A DNA stretch of 64,000 nt. It comes from Chlorops oryzae. Taxonomy: Eukaryota > Arthropoda > Insecta > Diptera > Chloropidae. The position numbers and the translations under genes are program-made. The stretch is from NCBI GenBank assembly GCA_020466095.1, contig CM035806.1, forward strand, positions 9,303,214 to 9,367,213, written 5' to 3'. The stretch's first letter is position 1. Every line of letters begins with the position of its first letter. Below the pieces are notes generated by a model. That model was given only the letters and a program-made list of their open reading frames with translations. It had not been told where the DNA came from and did not search any database. This document shows positions 22,839 to 34,057 of this stretch, one piece after another.

Positions 22839-23740
22839 ATTGACCCCAAGCATGGGCATCGGCATCAGCATCAGCATCGGCATCAGCATCAGCATCGGCA
22901 TCGGAATTGGCAGAATGTGATTTCAGCAAATTAACTGGAATTACGCTTGCAAATGAAAAGAGCTTTCGTTTCGATATATAATTGGACAAAGTAACGATGG
23001 AAAGCTTATTGAGAACCAACAACAAAAAATCCTTAATATGAGAAGTGCCATTGAAGTCTCTTAGGAGATCGAGAGTACTGCCTTTGGTCGCTGTGCATAA
23101 TTATAAGGATTCCAACTTCGACGAATGTGCTTCAATTTTCGATAATTTCGCTCAGTAATTGGTTAAAGCTTTCCTCTCCTTGGTTAAGGGGTCAAATGAA
23201 TCTTTCAACCGAATACGAATATTGATCAACTTCAATATAAATCAATTAAAATGGCTGAACTACTTCTGCCGCCAAAAATACGAAGAGAAAGTTTCTTAAC
23301 CCAAAAAAGTAAAACTCCCCAGATGATTGCTCACGAGAAGAATTGTTTTAAGGTGAAAGAAATCATCTGACCCGGTACAACGAATAAAAGGGTATCAAAT
23401 ACACCTTCACCACGGATAGAAAGAAGATGTTAAATTTCTTCTGAATTATTCGAATTTATCTCAGTCTCAAGACGGGTCATGAACACGGTAAAAAACATTC
23501 TCATACAGCTCAGATATTGAAAAGTTCTTGGGTGAAGTCAATCGACGGAAAATTCAACGGGCAATTGGACATACAAAACATGGACTCAAGGGCGTATTTG
23601 ACGGGAATCGATAGGGTCATGTCCCTCGTATGTATGAAGTGTAAATCTAATTTACTTTTGAACTAAGAAATAAAATAGGCAACCTTCATCATCGCCTGGA
23701 TTACGCATCCTTGCATGGAGTCTTCTATTGAATTTTAGCA
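21246..23740. other. Gene-free stretch, T-rich and triplet repeats
   Basis: 21840-21965 is an almost pure T/A tract, 22170-22216 a TA-rich run, 22805-22838 an ACG/CGA triplet run and 22850-22905 a GGCATC/AGCATC run. 23040-23740 is ordinary-complexity DNA that I cannot assign. The Asp/Ala/Val frames over triplet runs are artefacts. Confidence 0.5.
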
Positions 23741-23743
23741 TTT

Positions 23744-24427
23744 TTGGGAAAAAGAAATGTAAGACCTTCTCTAGAGTATGCTTTGCCAGTCCTCAACAGC
23801 TGTTTGCTTTTGCGTGGGCCTTTGGATAACTCTTGGCACAATATACCACATTACGAAGATCGATTAAAATTGATAAACATTCCTAGTCTGTCTAGCGGCA
23901 GGATCGCCACTTTGGTCTATCTTAAAAAGCTTCTGTTTGGAATCCTGGACTCTTCCTTCCCTAGAGTATGCTTCGCCAGTATGGAGTCCTCAACAGATAT
24001 TGGCTTTGCGTGGGCCTTTGGATAACTCTTGGCACAATATACCACATTACGAAGATCGATTAAAATTGATAAACATTCCTAGTCTGTCTAGCGGCAGGAT
24101 CGCCACTTTGGTATATCTTAAAAAGCTTCTGTTTGGAATCCTGGACTCTCGAAATTTGTTGTCACGAGTTCAATTGTTTATACTTCAAAGACTTACCCGA
24201 CATTATAGTCCAATTAGGTTGGATTGTTGTCAAGCAAACTATACTGATCAGCTGATTTTTATAGACTACAACTCACTATATAGGTTAATATGTTTTTCTG
24301 ACTCGCCTGAAGCAATTAAACGTAAAATTTTTTATCTTTTAAACTCATTGTTAAACTAATTTCATGTCTTAGCTGATGGAATGATAACTGAGTATTGTAA
24401 ATAAACTCAAAAAAAAAAAAAAAAAAA
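23744..24427 (+). pseudogene. 3' end of a non-LTR retrotransposon (ORF2 C-terminus and poly-A tail)
   Basis: A frame from 23937 to the stop at 24359 reads SLEYASPVWSP near its start, the end of a reverse transcriptase domain, then IPHYEDRLKLINIPSLSSGR, a motif common just downstream of the RT in jockey/CR1/I-like fly LINEs. It ends shortly before an A tail (24411-24427) preceded by AATAAACTC-type sequence. The endonuclease and catalytic RT part are missing, so this is a 5'-truncated dead copy. 23821-23952 and 24017-24148 are tandem copies with a 196-bp period; one difference (GGTCTATC against GGTATATC) was seen over 132 bp. The first copy is out of frame with the second, breaking the frame. 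The clade is uncertain. Confidence 0.75.
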
Positions 24428-25249
24428 CATTGTCTAAAAACTATGCAATATTAATCTCTGACAATATGCTGCTTATATGTGTACATCCGACAATGACACA
24501 CTAGAGATGACTATCAATATTTAAGGTAACCATCGGTGCCTTTTTACCCATCTATGCCCATCGACGGACGTCCATGGAACAACGAAAAACGTTTCATAAA
24601 TGTTATATACGAAAAGGATACACATTCATAAATTCATAAATTGATGGAAACAACAAAGCGATGGGAAATAAATGGAAATGGAATTTAATAATAAAAATAA
24701 AAAATAAAATATAAAACAAAATTAAAAAATATCCCTGCCAGCGATCCAAGCGAATCAATGACGTTCCGAAGAAGAACAAAAACACATCAGGCGAATAAAA
24801 CGAAATAATTGAAATGAATATCGAGCGAAGTGCTGAATAAATATTTATTCAATACAATATGTTGTAGAAGAAATAAATACATAGGTACCAAGAAGAACAA
24901 TGAGAAAAAGAAAAAAAAAAAAAACACACACAAATCAAATGTAAAATTTTCATTGAATCATTTTTTCCTGGTTTTCTCATAAAGTAAAATTGACGTGGAC
25001 TATTGAATGGGTAAAAATACAAACGCTTGGCATTTTATATATGCGCATGCTGATGAAAATGATGGTTCAGAAAAAGTCTATGGCATTAAAAGCAATTTTT
25101 CTTCATAAAAAGTTATTTATTTATAAATCTTGATGATTGATTCTTTCAAAATACATTTCAGTGCATTTCTCTCGGCAACATTCCGATATCATTTTATTCA
25201 GTTCGAACTTGTTTGATTCTTATTGTTTCCACGCACTCTACGACTTGCA
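24428..25249. other. AT-rich spacer, no gene seen
   Basis: Unassigned DNA with A-runs (24908-24924). I see no TIR, satellite or exon. Confidence 0.6.
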
Positions 25250-25330
25250 ACTTTCTTCTTTATCATATATAAATTATTCAGAACAAAAGAAGCAGAATAT
25301 GTGGATATTTTCATAATGAAATCAATTATT

Positions 25331-25532
25331 GCACCCATACACGCTACGACCTGCTGTACAACATGTAGCGCAGTACAGCAGATTATGGTATGCTCCGCCA
25401 GCCCTAATCAGAGGATTCAAAGCTTTTCCATCAATCGGTATATTTTGGCTATATACAGGCCCAATTAAAACGTTACCCATTTCATACATACATATACTAC
25501 ATGATGTACAGCAAATCGTAACGTGCAGGGGC
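25331..25532. mobile_element. Small TIR element within the left palindrome arm
   Basis: GCACCCATACACGCTACGA at the left end is inversely matched by the right end, which reads GCCCCTGCACGTTACGA on the complementary strand. Both continue into TGCTGTACAWCATGTAG, making TIRs of about 37 bp. The counterpart in the right arm is 32006-32290, so it was present before or at the duplication. Confidence 0.6.
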
Positions 25533-27069
25533 GAGACCACGTATCATAATAACATATTGGACTAATATTTATCTATTTATTTAATTATTTATATAAATAT
25601 TATTCAAGTAAGAATGATTTACAAAACTAATGCTCACTAAGAGAAATCATGTGTGTGTGTGTATGCGGCCGACCGCTGAGGCCTCCGGCTATATGGCTAT
25701 GTCGGAAATTATTAACAATGTTATAAATATGTGTATCCATATAGATATGTAAGTATATTTATTCATTTATAATTTTGCAATTTTTAAGCTTGGGGTTTTT
25801 TGAGGCAATCGTTGGGACCTGTGTTGTGGGGCAATTCGGGAGAATGTGTTCGAAGTTAATTCTGATGAGGATGTATGGTTATCCTTATTGGAATGCTTCG
25901 TAAGCTGCTATTGTATGGCCTTTCATGAACTGTAGCTAGTTTTTATGCTTTATGTTTTTAAAGGGTATCGAATATTGATTTAGTCCCCGAAGCCGATTCC
26001 GATTGAAATTATTTTGCTGTTTAGGTCAATGCATTACATTCAATTAATGTCGAATATTTTCTCTTTATTTTCTATAGTCCTTGAACATCCTTGAAAAGTG
26101 TCTTTTTTAGAGAAATTTTGAAAAAATCATATCTCAGACATGAATAAATATAGATAACTTCTCAAAAAATTCTCAAAAATTTATATTTCGGGCGATTTTG
26201 CCAAAACCAATACATTTTCCTATGGACGGATATTTTTCATGACTGTTTCTTTACATTTCCAAAAGTCATACTATATTAAATAGTTTTGAAAAATAGTGTT
26301 TTATGTCAAGACTAAATGTGTTAAGTTTCATTACAATCAGCCGGGTGTATCATCCTTAAAAATTACAAAATTAAAAATTTGTTGCATACTTCTCGGGTAT
26401 ACTTGTGATTGATCTGCATCAATATGATTTTTCCGTATACTCATGACAGATGCATTTATGTAATAAACAAAAAAAAAATAGATTAAAGAATTGACTGATC
26501 CTAAAGATAAGTCCAACCACAACTCAAATTGCCCCTGATTCGACTGAAAAATCTAACCCAAAAACTTGCATGGAAACTAATTTATTTATCTTGTACATAT
26601 ATGTATATAGGATGTATTTTTTTTAAACTAAGCCCCAAGCCCTAAGTGCTTGCTACTTCTCAAATCCCGTCTTGTAAATCATACTATTTTCCATGGTCAA
26701 AAATTGTTAGGAAATTTTAAATATGCGCGTATTTACTTCTTCGGACAAAGTATTAATAGCCCTGCAGGAAATGTCAATAGTAAATCTATACTCTTTCTCT
26801 AGTGACTGCGTCAACAGTACTACTGACAAGCTATACCCGTCGCAATGCTTTGCGTTATTGACATTTAACATTGAGCTGTCATTGAATGTCAACAGTAGAC
26901 CGAAAAACTATTGACGTCGGTACTATTATGTAGACAAAAGGAGTACTCTTTCGCTTTATAAGGAGACACGTTGTTGACATGGTCAATCAAGATGAACTAT
27001 ACCTCTTGACAGTACAGTTTCTATAATGACACCGCCCGTAAATACTGTTGACGTTGGAACTTGTTCTCT

Positions 27070-27095
27070 TGTCTATATTGACGTCAATATAGACA
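27070..27095. repeat. 26-bp perfect palindrome centred on TGACGTCA, left-arm copy
   Basis: The sequence is symmetric about 27082/27083 and contains TTGACGTCAA, a match to the CRE/ATF octamer. The same 26-bp palindrome occurs at 28888-28913 in the right arm. Confidence 0.8.
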
Positions 27096-27118
27096 TGGGG
27101 CCATATGGCGACAGGCTT

Positions 27119-27190
27119 CCTGCCGGGAGGGTATTAAGAGTTTTTTTTTTTTTTTTTTCAAAAGGAAATTAGTAAAGTGGCAGTGGTTAG
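27119..27190 (+). repeat. Poly-T-centred motif CCTGCCGGG...T(n)CAAAAGG
   Basis: CTGCCGGGAGGGTATTAAGAG, a T run, then CAAAAGGAAATTAGTAAAGTGG. It recurs inverted at 28798-28864 and in diverged form at 28201-28263, where a third copy sits in the palindrome centre. Confidence 0.6.
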
Positions 27191-27672
27191 CACATTACAT
27201 TCACACATACAGATTGAGCCTCTTGTAAGGACTTTCAATGACAGATAAATGCGCTTACAATGACAAGGATTGTTGGTCTCCTATCGAACGATTGACAACC
27301 AGGAAAAAATGCGAAAGGCATTGCCCTCTCCTATGAATACAGTTCGATGGATTTCATATTTTATTGGTTTATTTCTTTCATCGAAAAATGATCAGGGCTC
27401 ATAATTTGGTTCCTGTTTTTTTTTTTTTTTTTTAAATATTTATTAAATTGAAATAATGCACCATAGCGGGGAAAGAGAGCGAATGAAAAATTCCGAAATT
27501 AAAACTTTAATCCAGAATTGCTTTTAGTTCAAAAATATTTTCATAAAATTCCATTTCAATCGGTAGGCTAAAAAAAAAAAAAAACGAAAAAAAAAATTAC
27601 CCCAGAAAATTCCATTAAAATTGCTTTGCTGCGAAAATGCCTTAAAAAAACGGACTTTTCAATTGTTGCAAA

Positions 27673-28317
27673 AATAAAAAAGAAAAAAAATATTTAAAAA
27701 AAATTAATGTAATTATTTAGCGATTCAATTAAAATATAATAAAAACGTACAAAATTCAATTGCCCTGCGATACACTCGCTGCAACTATGGATGAAACGGC
27801 TACTCGGCGCTTTAATGCAATAAAAACATTTTTTTGACAAGTTGACAGGCCCCACGGTTGCACGGTTGCACGGTTGCTGGGCGAGCGAGTGAGAGAAGGC
27901 GGCGGTTCGCTTTTCCCTCTTTTGACGCGTTGAAAATCATTTGAAAAATGGCGAAAATGAAAATATTTTCACTCATTGCTGCTTCGTTTGTTCGTTTGTT
28001 CGTGTTTTTGTTGAATTCGCCGTTCCGACATTTGGCGTTGCGCTTTGTCTGTTTGGCTCCACTGTCATTGTTGTTGCCGCTGCCGCCGCTGCCGCCACTG
28101 GCATCCACTGTTGCAATCGCCTCTTTTCGCATTTTCAATGAACCCCCCGTAAAAGGAGGGAACGCCTTTCTTATTCGTCTTGCAGGGGCCAAGGCACGGC
28201 CCTGCCGGGGGTTTAAAAAGTTTTTTTTTTTTTTTTCAAAAGGTTAAAAGTGGCAGGGTTACCAACATTAAATACGTTATTTTAAGGACTTTAATAAAAT
28301 AATTTAAATAATTTTCT
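27673..28317. other. Unique centre (loop) of the large palindrome
   Basis: About 645 bp that does not pair convincingly with itself. 27840-28130 is relatively GC-rich, with GCACGGTTGCACGGTTGC repeats, GAGCGAGTGAG, and a 99-codon frame from 27948 that is Leu/Pro-rich with no recognised domain. 28184-28300 is a diverged third copy of the arm motif (CCTGCCGGGGG, T run, CAAAAGG). Confidence 0.6.
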
Positions 28318-28887
28318 TTTTCAACAATTGAAAAGTCCGTTTTTTTAAAGACATTTTCGCAGCAAAGCATTTAATGGAATTTTCTGGGGTAATTTTTTTT
28401 TTTCGTTTTTTTTTTTTAGCCTACCGATTGAAATGGAATTTTATGAAAATATTTTTGAACTAAAAGCAATTCTGAATTAAAGTTTTAATCTCGGAATTTT
28501 TCATTCGCTCTCTTTCCCCGCTATGGTGCATTATTTCAATTTAATAAATATTAAAAAAAAAAAAAAAACAGGAACCAAATTATGAGCCCTGATCATTTTT
28601 CGATGAAAGAAATAAACCAATAAAATATGAAATCCATCGAACTGTATTCATAGGAGAGGGCAATGCCTTTCACATTTTTTCCTGGTTGTCAATCGTTCGA
28701 TAGAAGACCAACAATCCTTGTCATTGTAAGCGCATTTATCTGTCATTGAAAGTCCTTACAAGAGGCTCAATCTGTATGTGTGAATGTAATGTGCTAACCA
28801 CTGCCACTTTACTAATTTCCTTTTGAAAAAAAAAAAAAAAAACTCTTAATACCCTCCCGGCAGGAAGCCTGTCGCCATATGGCCCAA

Positions 28888-28913
28888 TGTCTATATTGAC
28901 GTCAATATAGACA
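28888..28913. repeat. 26-bp perfect palindrome centred on TGACGTCA, right-arm copy
   Basis: Symmetric about 28900/28901. It opens a stretch of about 330 bp unusually dense in TTGAC/GTCAA half-sites. Confidence 0.8.
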
Positions 28914-29378
28914 AGAGCACTAGTTCCAACGTCAACAGTATTTATAGGCGGTGTCATTATAGAAACTGTACTGTCAAGAGGTATAGTTCATCTTGATTGA
29001 CCATGTCAACAACGTGTCTCCTTATAAAGCGAAAGAGTACTCCTTTTGTCTACATAATAGTACTGACGTCAATAGTTTTTCGGTCTACTGTTGACATTCA
29101 ATGACAGCTCAATGTTAAATGTCAATAACGCAAAGCATTGCGACGGGTATAGCTTGTCAGTAGTACTGTTGACGCAGTCAGTAGAGAAAGAGTATAGATT
29201 CACTATTGACATTTCCTGCAGGGCTATTAATACTTTGTCCGAAGAAGTAAATATCGCGCATATTTAAAATATCCTAACAATTTTGACCATGGAAAATAGT
29301 TGATTTACAAGACGGGATTTGAGAAGTAGCAAGCACTTAGGGCTTGGGGCTTAGTTTAAAAAAAATACATCCAAAAAC

Positions 29379-29631
29379 CAGGCGCGCAGCCAGGATTTCA
29401 AATTGGGGGGGGTTCGCAGAAAATTTTTCTAAATATTTTTTTTTTTAATTTTCGTAAATAAGCTTTAAAATAGATAATTGAAATATATTTACATTAAATA
29501 TTTTACTTTTTATGTGTCGGAAATTGTAGGACGGCGGTTGTAGAAATGTAAGCGTGCTGTGTGGTGTATATTTTCCTTAATTTTTGGGGGGGGGTTTTGA
29601 ACCCCAAAACCCTCCCCTGGCTGCGCGCCTG
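29379..29631. mobile_element. G-rich MITE, only in the right palindrome arm
   Basis: The TIR is CAGGCGCGCAGCCAGG at the left with its inverse CCTGGCTGCGCGCCTG at the right. G runs (GGGGGGGG at about 29405 and a longer one at about 29586) and CCCC blocks lie just inside the ends. The left arm lacks it at the matching place (around 26600-26612). The target duplication is decayed (CCAAAAAC against CTTACAAT). The ends resemble widespread hAT-type MITEs, but the superfamily is unproven. Confidence 0.7.
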
Positions 29632-30053
29632 CTTACAATATATATGTACAAGATAAATAAATTAGTTTCCATGCAAGTTTTTGGGTTAGATTTTTCAGTT
29701 GAATCAAAGGTAATTGAGTTGTGGTTGGACTTTTCTTTAGGATCTGTCAATTCTTTAATCTATTTTGTTGTTTATTACATAAAATGCTCTGTCATGAGTA
29801 TACGGAAAAATCATATTGATGCAGATCATCACAAGTATACCCGAGAAGTATGCAACAAATTTTTAATTTTGTAATTTTTAAGGATGATACACCCGGCTGA
29901 TTGTAACTGAAACTTAACACATTTATTCTTGACATAAAACACTATTTTTCAAAAATATTTAAAATAGTATGACATTTTGGAAAGTAAAGAAACAGTCATG
30001 AAAAGATATCCGTCCATAGGAAAATGTATGTTTTCGGCAAAATCGCCGAAATA

Positions 30054-31323
30054 TTAGGTGTACGAAAAAAATCCATATTTTTCAATAGATGGCGTTATTT
30101 ATCTGCATCTCGCGTTGTATAAGTCCGATCGTGTTCCGCTAGGGGGCATTAGAAAGATGACAGTTCCTACTAAAAAAGCTTTTTTGAACTTTTTGATTGA
30201 TTGATTCAGTTTTGTTTGAGAGCTTGTCAAATATGGACATCAGCAAAGAGAAAATTCGCTACATTTACAGTTTTTCTTCGATAAGGAGAAAACGCAAGCC
30301 AGCGGCTGAAAATGTGAATAGCGTTTATGGACCTGATACTGTAACAGCCGATCATGCGCAATTTTGGTTTCGTCGATTCCGTTCGTAACTTCCATGTTCA
30401 AGGAGCACCAGCCTGGAGGCCATTGTCGAAAATGTCGATAAAATCATGGAAATTATCGAGTCCGACCGTCATGTTAGCACTGTTTCGATTGCAAAAGAGT
30501 AAAGATTGAACAAAAAACCGTTGGAACCAATTTCAATAAGGCTGGATACACAAAAGAAGCTCGAATTGGGTGCCACACTGAGTTAACGCAAAAAAAACCT
30601 TCATAGACCGATTTCATCTGCGAATCGCTGCTGAACCGAACAAAATCGGCACCATTTCTGAAGCGGTTGGTGATGGTGATGAAAAGTGGGTCACTTACGA
30701 CAACGTCAAGCGAAAACGGTCTGGGTCGAAACACGGTGATAGTGCGGAAACGGATGGCCAAGCCAGATTGACGGCCAGGAAGGTTTCGCGCGTCGTTTCG
30801 GCGGATTGGCAGGGAATTATCTACTATGAGCTGCTCCCATACGGCAAAACTCTTAACTCGGAACTCTACTGTCAACAATTGGACCGTCTGAAGGAAGCAA
30901 TTCGCCCATAAGCGGCCAGATTTGGCAATGGAGAGGAATTGTGTTCCATCAGGACAACGCCAGGCCACACACATCGATAGTGACTCGCCAGAAGCTCCGG
31001 GAGATTTGGTTGGGAGGTTCTTCTGCATCCACCTTATAGTCCGGACCTGGCACAAGTGATTACCATCTGTTCCTGTCCATGGCGAACAATTTTGCTGGTG
31101 AAACATTCGCTTCAAGAGAGGCTTCTGAAATTCGACTGTCTCAATTTTTTGCTAATAGGAACGAGGGCTTCTATGAGAGAGGCATAATGAAATTACCTTT
31201 AAAATGGCAACAAGTGATCGAACAAAACGGCGCATATTTGACCTAAATCGGGTCATTCTAACTATCTTAAAAAAAGCCCTCAATTTAATGCAAAAATAAT
31301 GGATTTCTTTTTACTACACCTAA
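30054..31323 (+). mobile_element. mariner transposon relic, 1270 bp, with TA target duplication
   Basis: Ends TTAGGTGTACGAAAAAAATC and the inverse of TTAGGTGTAGTAAAAAGAAA are flanked by TA at 30052-30053 and 31324-31325. Removing the element and one TA restores CGAAATATAAAT, which is what the left arm shows at the matching position, so the empty site is present in the same window. Length and TIRs fit a complete mariner with an inactivated transposase. Confidence 0.9.
30233..31246 (+). pseudogene. mariner-family transposase, multiply frameshifted
   Basis: The family enzyme cuts and pastes its own element at TA sites. ATG at 30233 starts MDISKEKIRYIYSF, followed by the typical AAENVNSVYGPDTVTADHAQ and FWFRRFRS. 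The frame stops at about 30386, where one base appears lost. Later blocks in shifted frames include GDEKWVTYDN (catalytic D at 30678-30680), VFHQDNARPH (D at 30953-30955), YYELLPYG, a PPYSPDLA block, and the third D at 31058-31060 before YHL. The second and third Asp are exactly 35 codons apart (D,D34D) although the interval holds a +1 and a -1 indel. The expected stop is at 31244-31246, giving about 338 codons against a usual figure near 345. Upstream breaks make it non-functional. The 214-codon minus-strand frame across it is a shadow. Confidence 0.9.
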
Positions 31324-32005
31324 TATAAATTTTTGAGAATTTTTTGAGAAGTTATCTATATTTATTCATGTCTGAGATATGATTTTTTTCAAAATTTCTC
31401 TAAAAAAGACACTTTTCAAGGATGTTCAAGAACTATAGAAAATAAAGAGAAAATATTCGGCATTAATTGAATGTAATGCATTGACCTCAACAGCAAAATA
31501 ATTTCAATCGGAATCGGCTTCGGGGACTAAATCAATATTCGATACCCTTTAAAAACATAAAGCATAAAAACAAGCTACAGTTCATGAAAGGCTTACTCGA
31601 AATGCAATTAAAAGTTTTACTCAATACAATAGCAGCTAACGAAGCATTCCAATAAGGATAACCATACATCCTCATCCGAATTAACTTCGAACACATTCTC
31701 CCGAATTGCCCCACAACACAGGTCCCATCGATTGCCTCAAAAAACCCCAAGCTTAAAAATTGCAAAATTATAAATGAATAAATATACTTACATATCTATA
31801 TGGATACACATATTTATAACATTGTTAATAATTTCCGACATAGCCATATAGCCGGAGGCCTCAGCGGTCGGCCACATACACACACACATGATTTCTCTTA
31901 GTGAGCATTAGTTTTGTAAATCATTCTTACTTGAATAACATTTATATAAATAATTAAATAAATAGATAAATATTAGTCCAATATGTTATTATGATACGTG
32001 GTCTC

Positions 32006-32199
32006 GCCCCTGCACGTAACGATTTGCTGTACATCATGTAGTATATGTATGTATGAAATGGGTAACGTTTTAATTGGGCCTGTATAGCCAAAATATACCG
32101 ATTGATGGAAAAGCTTTGAATCCTCTGATTAGGGCTGGCGGAGCATACCATAATCTGCATCAACTGAAATCGTTCTCTTCACGCAGTTACGTGTGTGTG

Positions 32200-32231
<32 letters not shown>

Positions 32232-32290
32232 CGAGACCGATGCTGTACTGTGCTACATGTTGTACAGCAAGTCGTAGCGTGTAGGGGTGC
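32006..32290. mobile_element. Small TIR element in the right arm, expanded by a GT-rich insertion
   Basis: Counterpart of 25331-25532, with ends GCCCCTGCACGTAACGA and the inverse of GCACCCCTACACGCTACGA. 32157-32243 has no match in the left-arm copy and includes a TGTG run (about 32190-32231). Confidence 0.6.
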
Positions 32291-32373
32291 AATAATTGAT
32301 TTCATTATGAAAATATTCACATATTCTGCTTCTATTGTTCTGAATCAAATAGGTATATGATGAAGAAGAAAGT

Positions 32374-34057
32374 AAAAAAAAACTAAAAGGAAAACTTCAA
32401 AAATACAAAAAAAAAAAACAGCAAACCCTCTTTAATAAGCACTTAAAGTACAAGAAACTAATTTCTCTTCAACAGGCGATGTAATGACTATGCAATTATC
32501 GTGTTTATTATTAATTTTATGGGCAACATTCAGCTACTACATTTTTAACAATCATACCGAACAAGTGCTACACACTGCGCACTACTCACAGCACAGTGCA
32601 CAGTGCCGAGGACTACACTACTTAGTATGCGCAAACAATTGTTTAAGTACATACATAAGATACCGCCGACCGACCGACCGACCGACCGAGCAAACGTACG
32701 AACAAACGACCCATATGCGGCTCATACCCTCGCAGTTAGCTTTAAACTCGATGGGGCCATGCTAACCATGCTCAAAAGTACTTTGGCCACAATTGCACTT
32801 TGGCACGCGGAGCCCAAAGGCAATGGCAGAGGCACAGGCAGAGTTAGAGAGAGTTCGAGTTCGAATTAAATGAGAAGAAGAAGAGCAAGAGGTAATGGCA
32901 AAGACAATGCAAACGTTCAAGTTGAGCTGTTTGCTACATTTATGCTTACAAGAGCGACGTACACAGAGCCCACAGCCGAAGCCCGAGCCCGAGACCGAGC
33001 CCGAGCCCACAGCCCGAGCCCAACGCCCAAAGACGCAAGGCGAAAGAACACGGGGATAATGGATAGCGCGTTCGAGGGGAAACCATCGCTTTGAATGAAC
33101 GAATAAGCGAATGCACGATTGCACGAATGCTCGAACGAACGAGCGAATGCACGAGCGAGCGAGTGAATGAGGCGTTGGCCATTAAGCGAAATTGGCTTTG
33201 CAATTAAGTGGTATAATGTAGTAAAATGCCAACGATGGCAACTTCAGCCAACTTTGTATGCATCAAACATTGAAACACACACACACACAGTCATATGCAC
33301 ACTTGCGCCCAGCAAACAGTGTGAATTGCAATTACAAACACAATGACACAAAAGGAAGAAGTGAATTAGAAAGCATCCGCAAGTGCATAAAAGTAGCCAT
33401 TCAGCTCAGCGGGAGCTGAACAAAGCAACGAGAAAAACGTTCTGCATAGAAAGAAGGAGAAAGAAGGCCAAGGGGGAAGGAAGCAAAATGGAAAAATGTA
33501 AAAGAAGTTCGTAACTGTGGATATCCATCGTAAAGTGTCATTGACAACGTTCCTCCTCTTCCGCTTAGATTATTCTTCATCTAATTTTCGTATATTCGAT
33601 CTAATGGGGGCGCGGGGGGTCTTCGACCAGGACGACTCTGCCGGCGATGGAGGACAAATTTCCAAAAGAACTCGTTGTTTTTTTTTTTTTCTCTCTTTCT
33701 TTAATTGAATTGAAGGAAATAAACGATGAAAAGGATCGAATAAATTTATTTCAATCAAAATACCTTTTTTGAAATTTTCTTTGAATCTTCAAAAAACGGA
33801 AAAGAAAATTTTTAGATGAGAACAAATAATAAGAAAAGAAAAAAAAAACCCCCCCATCACTGGAAAATTTTCCATAGGAGGTTGCAAGCAGCTGAAGGAT
33901 AAAAGTCATGCTCATTAAACTCTTGGGCTAATTAAAGTCATTTTAAGGCCCATGGTAGGTAAAAGAAAATATATTGCTTTGGAATGTTACTCTGCCCACG
34001 CGAGTACGTGACCGCTGACGGGGCTCTCGAAACATCGATTGGGCATTAGAAAACAAA
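32374..34057. other. Gene-free stretch, tetranucleotide and hexamer repeats
   Basis: CCGA repeats (32667-32689), CCCGAG/GAGCCC repeats (32975-33020), and CGAACGAGCGAATGCACG-type degenerate repeats (33085-33170). 33600-33660 (GGGGGCGCGGGGGG...) is locally GC-rich. Arg/Ala-rich frames are repeat artefacts. No exon is supported. Confidence 0.55.

Larger units (their letters stand above)
25250..27672. repeat. Left arm of a 7.1-kb imperfect palindrome
   Basis: This stretch is the reverse complement of 28318-32373 apart from insertions. Anchors are GCAGAATATGTGGATATTTT (25292) against AAAATATTCACATATTCTGC (32309), and TTTCAATCGGTAGGCT (27554) against AGCCTACCGATTGAAA (28419). Differences seem to be only a few per hundred bases in the blocks I compared. 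It contains a nested small TIR element (25331-25532) and the TTGAC-rich repeat (about 26750-27250). Short open frames here, such as the one at 26723-26914, have no recognisable domain. Confidence 0.85.
28318..32373. repeat. Right arm of the 7.1-kb imperfect palindrome, with insertions
   Basis: Reverse complement of 25250-27672. It is longer than the left arm because it carries a mariner (30054-31323), a G-rich MITE (29379-29631) and a GT-rich insertion (about 32157-32243) that the left arm lacks. Outside these, the order of all landmarks is preserved to both ends. Confidence 0.85.

Noticed and set aside
30474..31115. 213-codon minus-strand frame with normal amino-acid composition
   Set aside because: Antisense of the decayed mariner transposase, which reads correctly on the plus strand.
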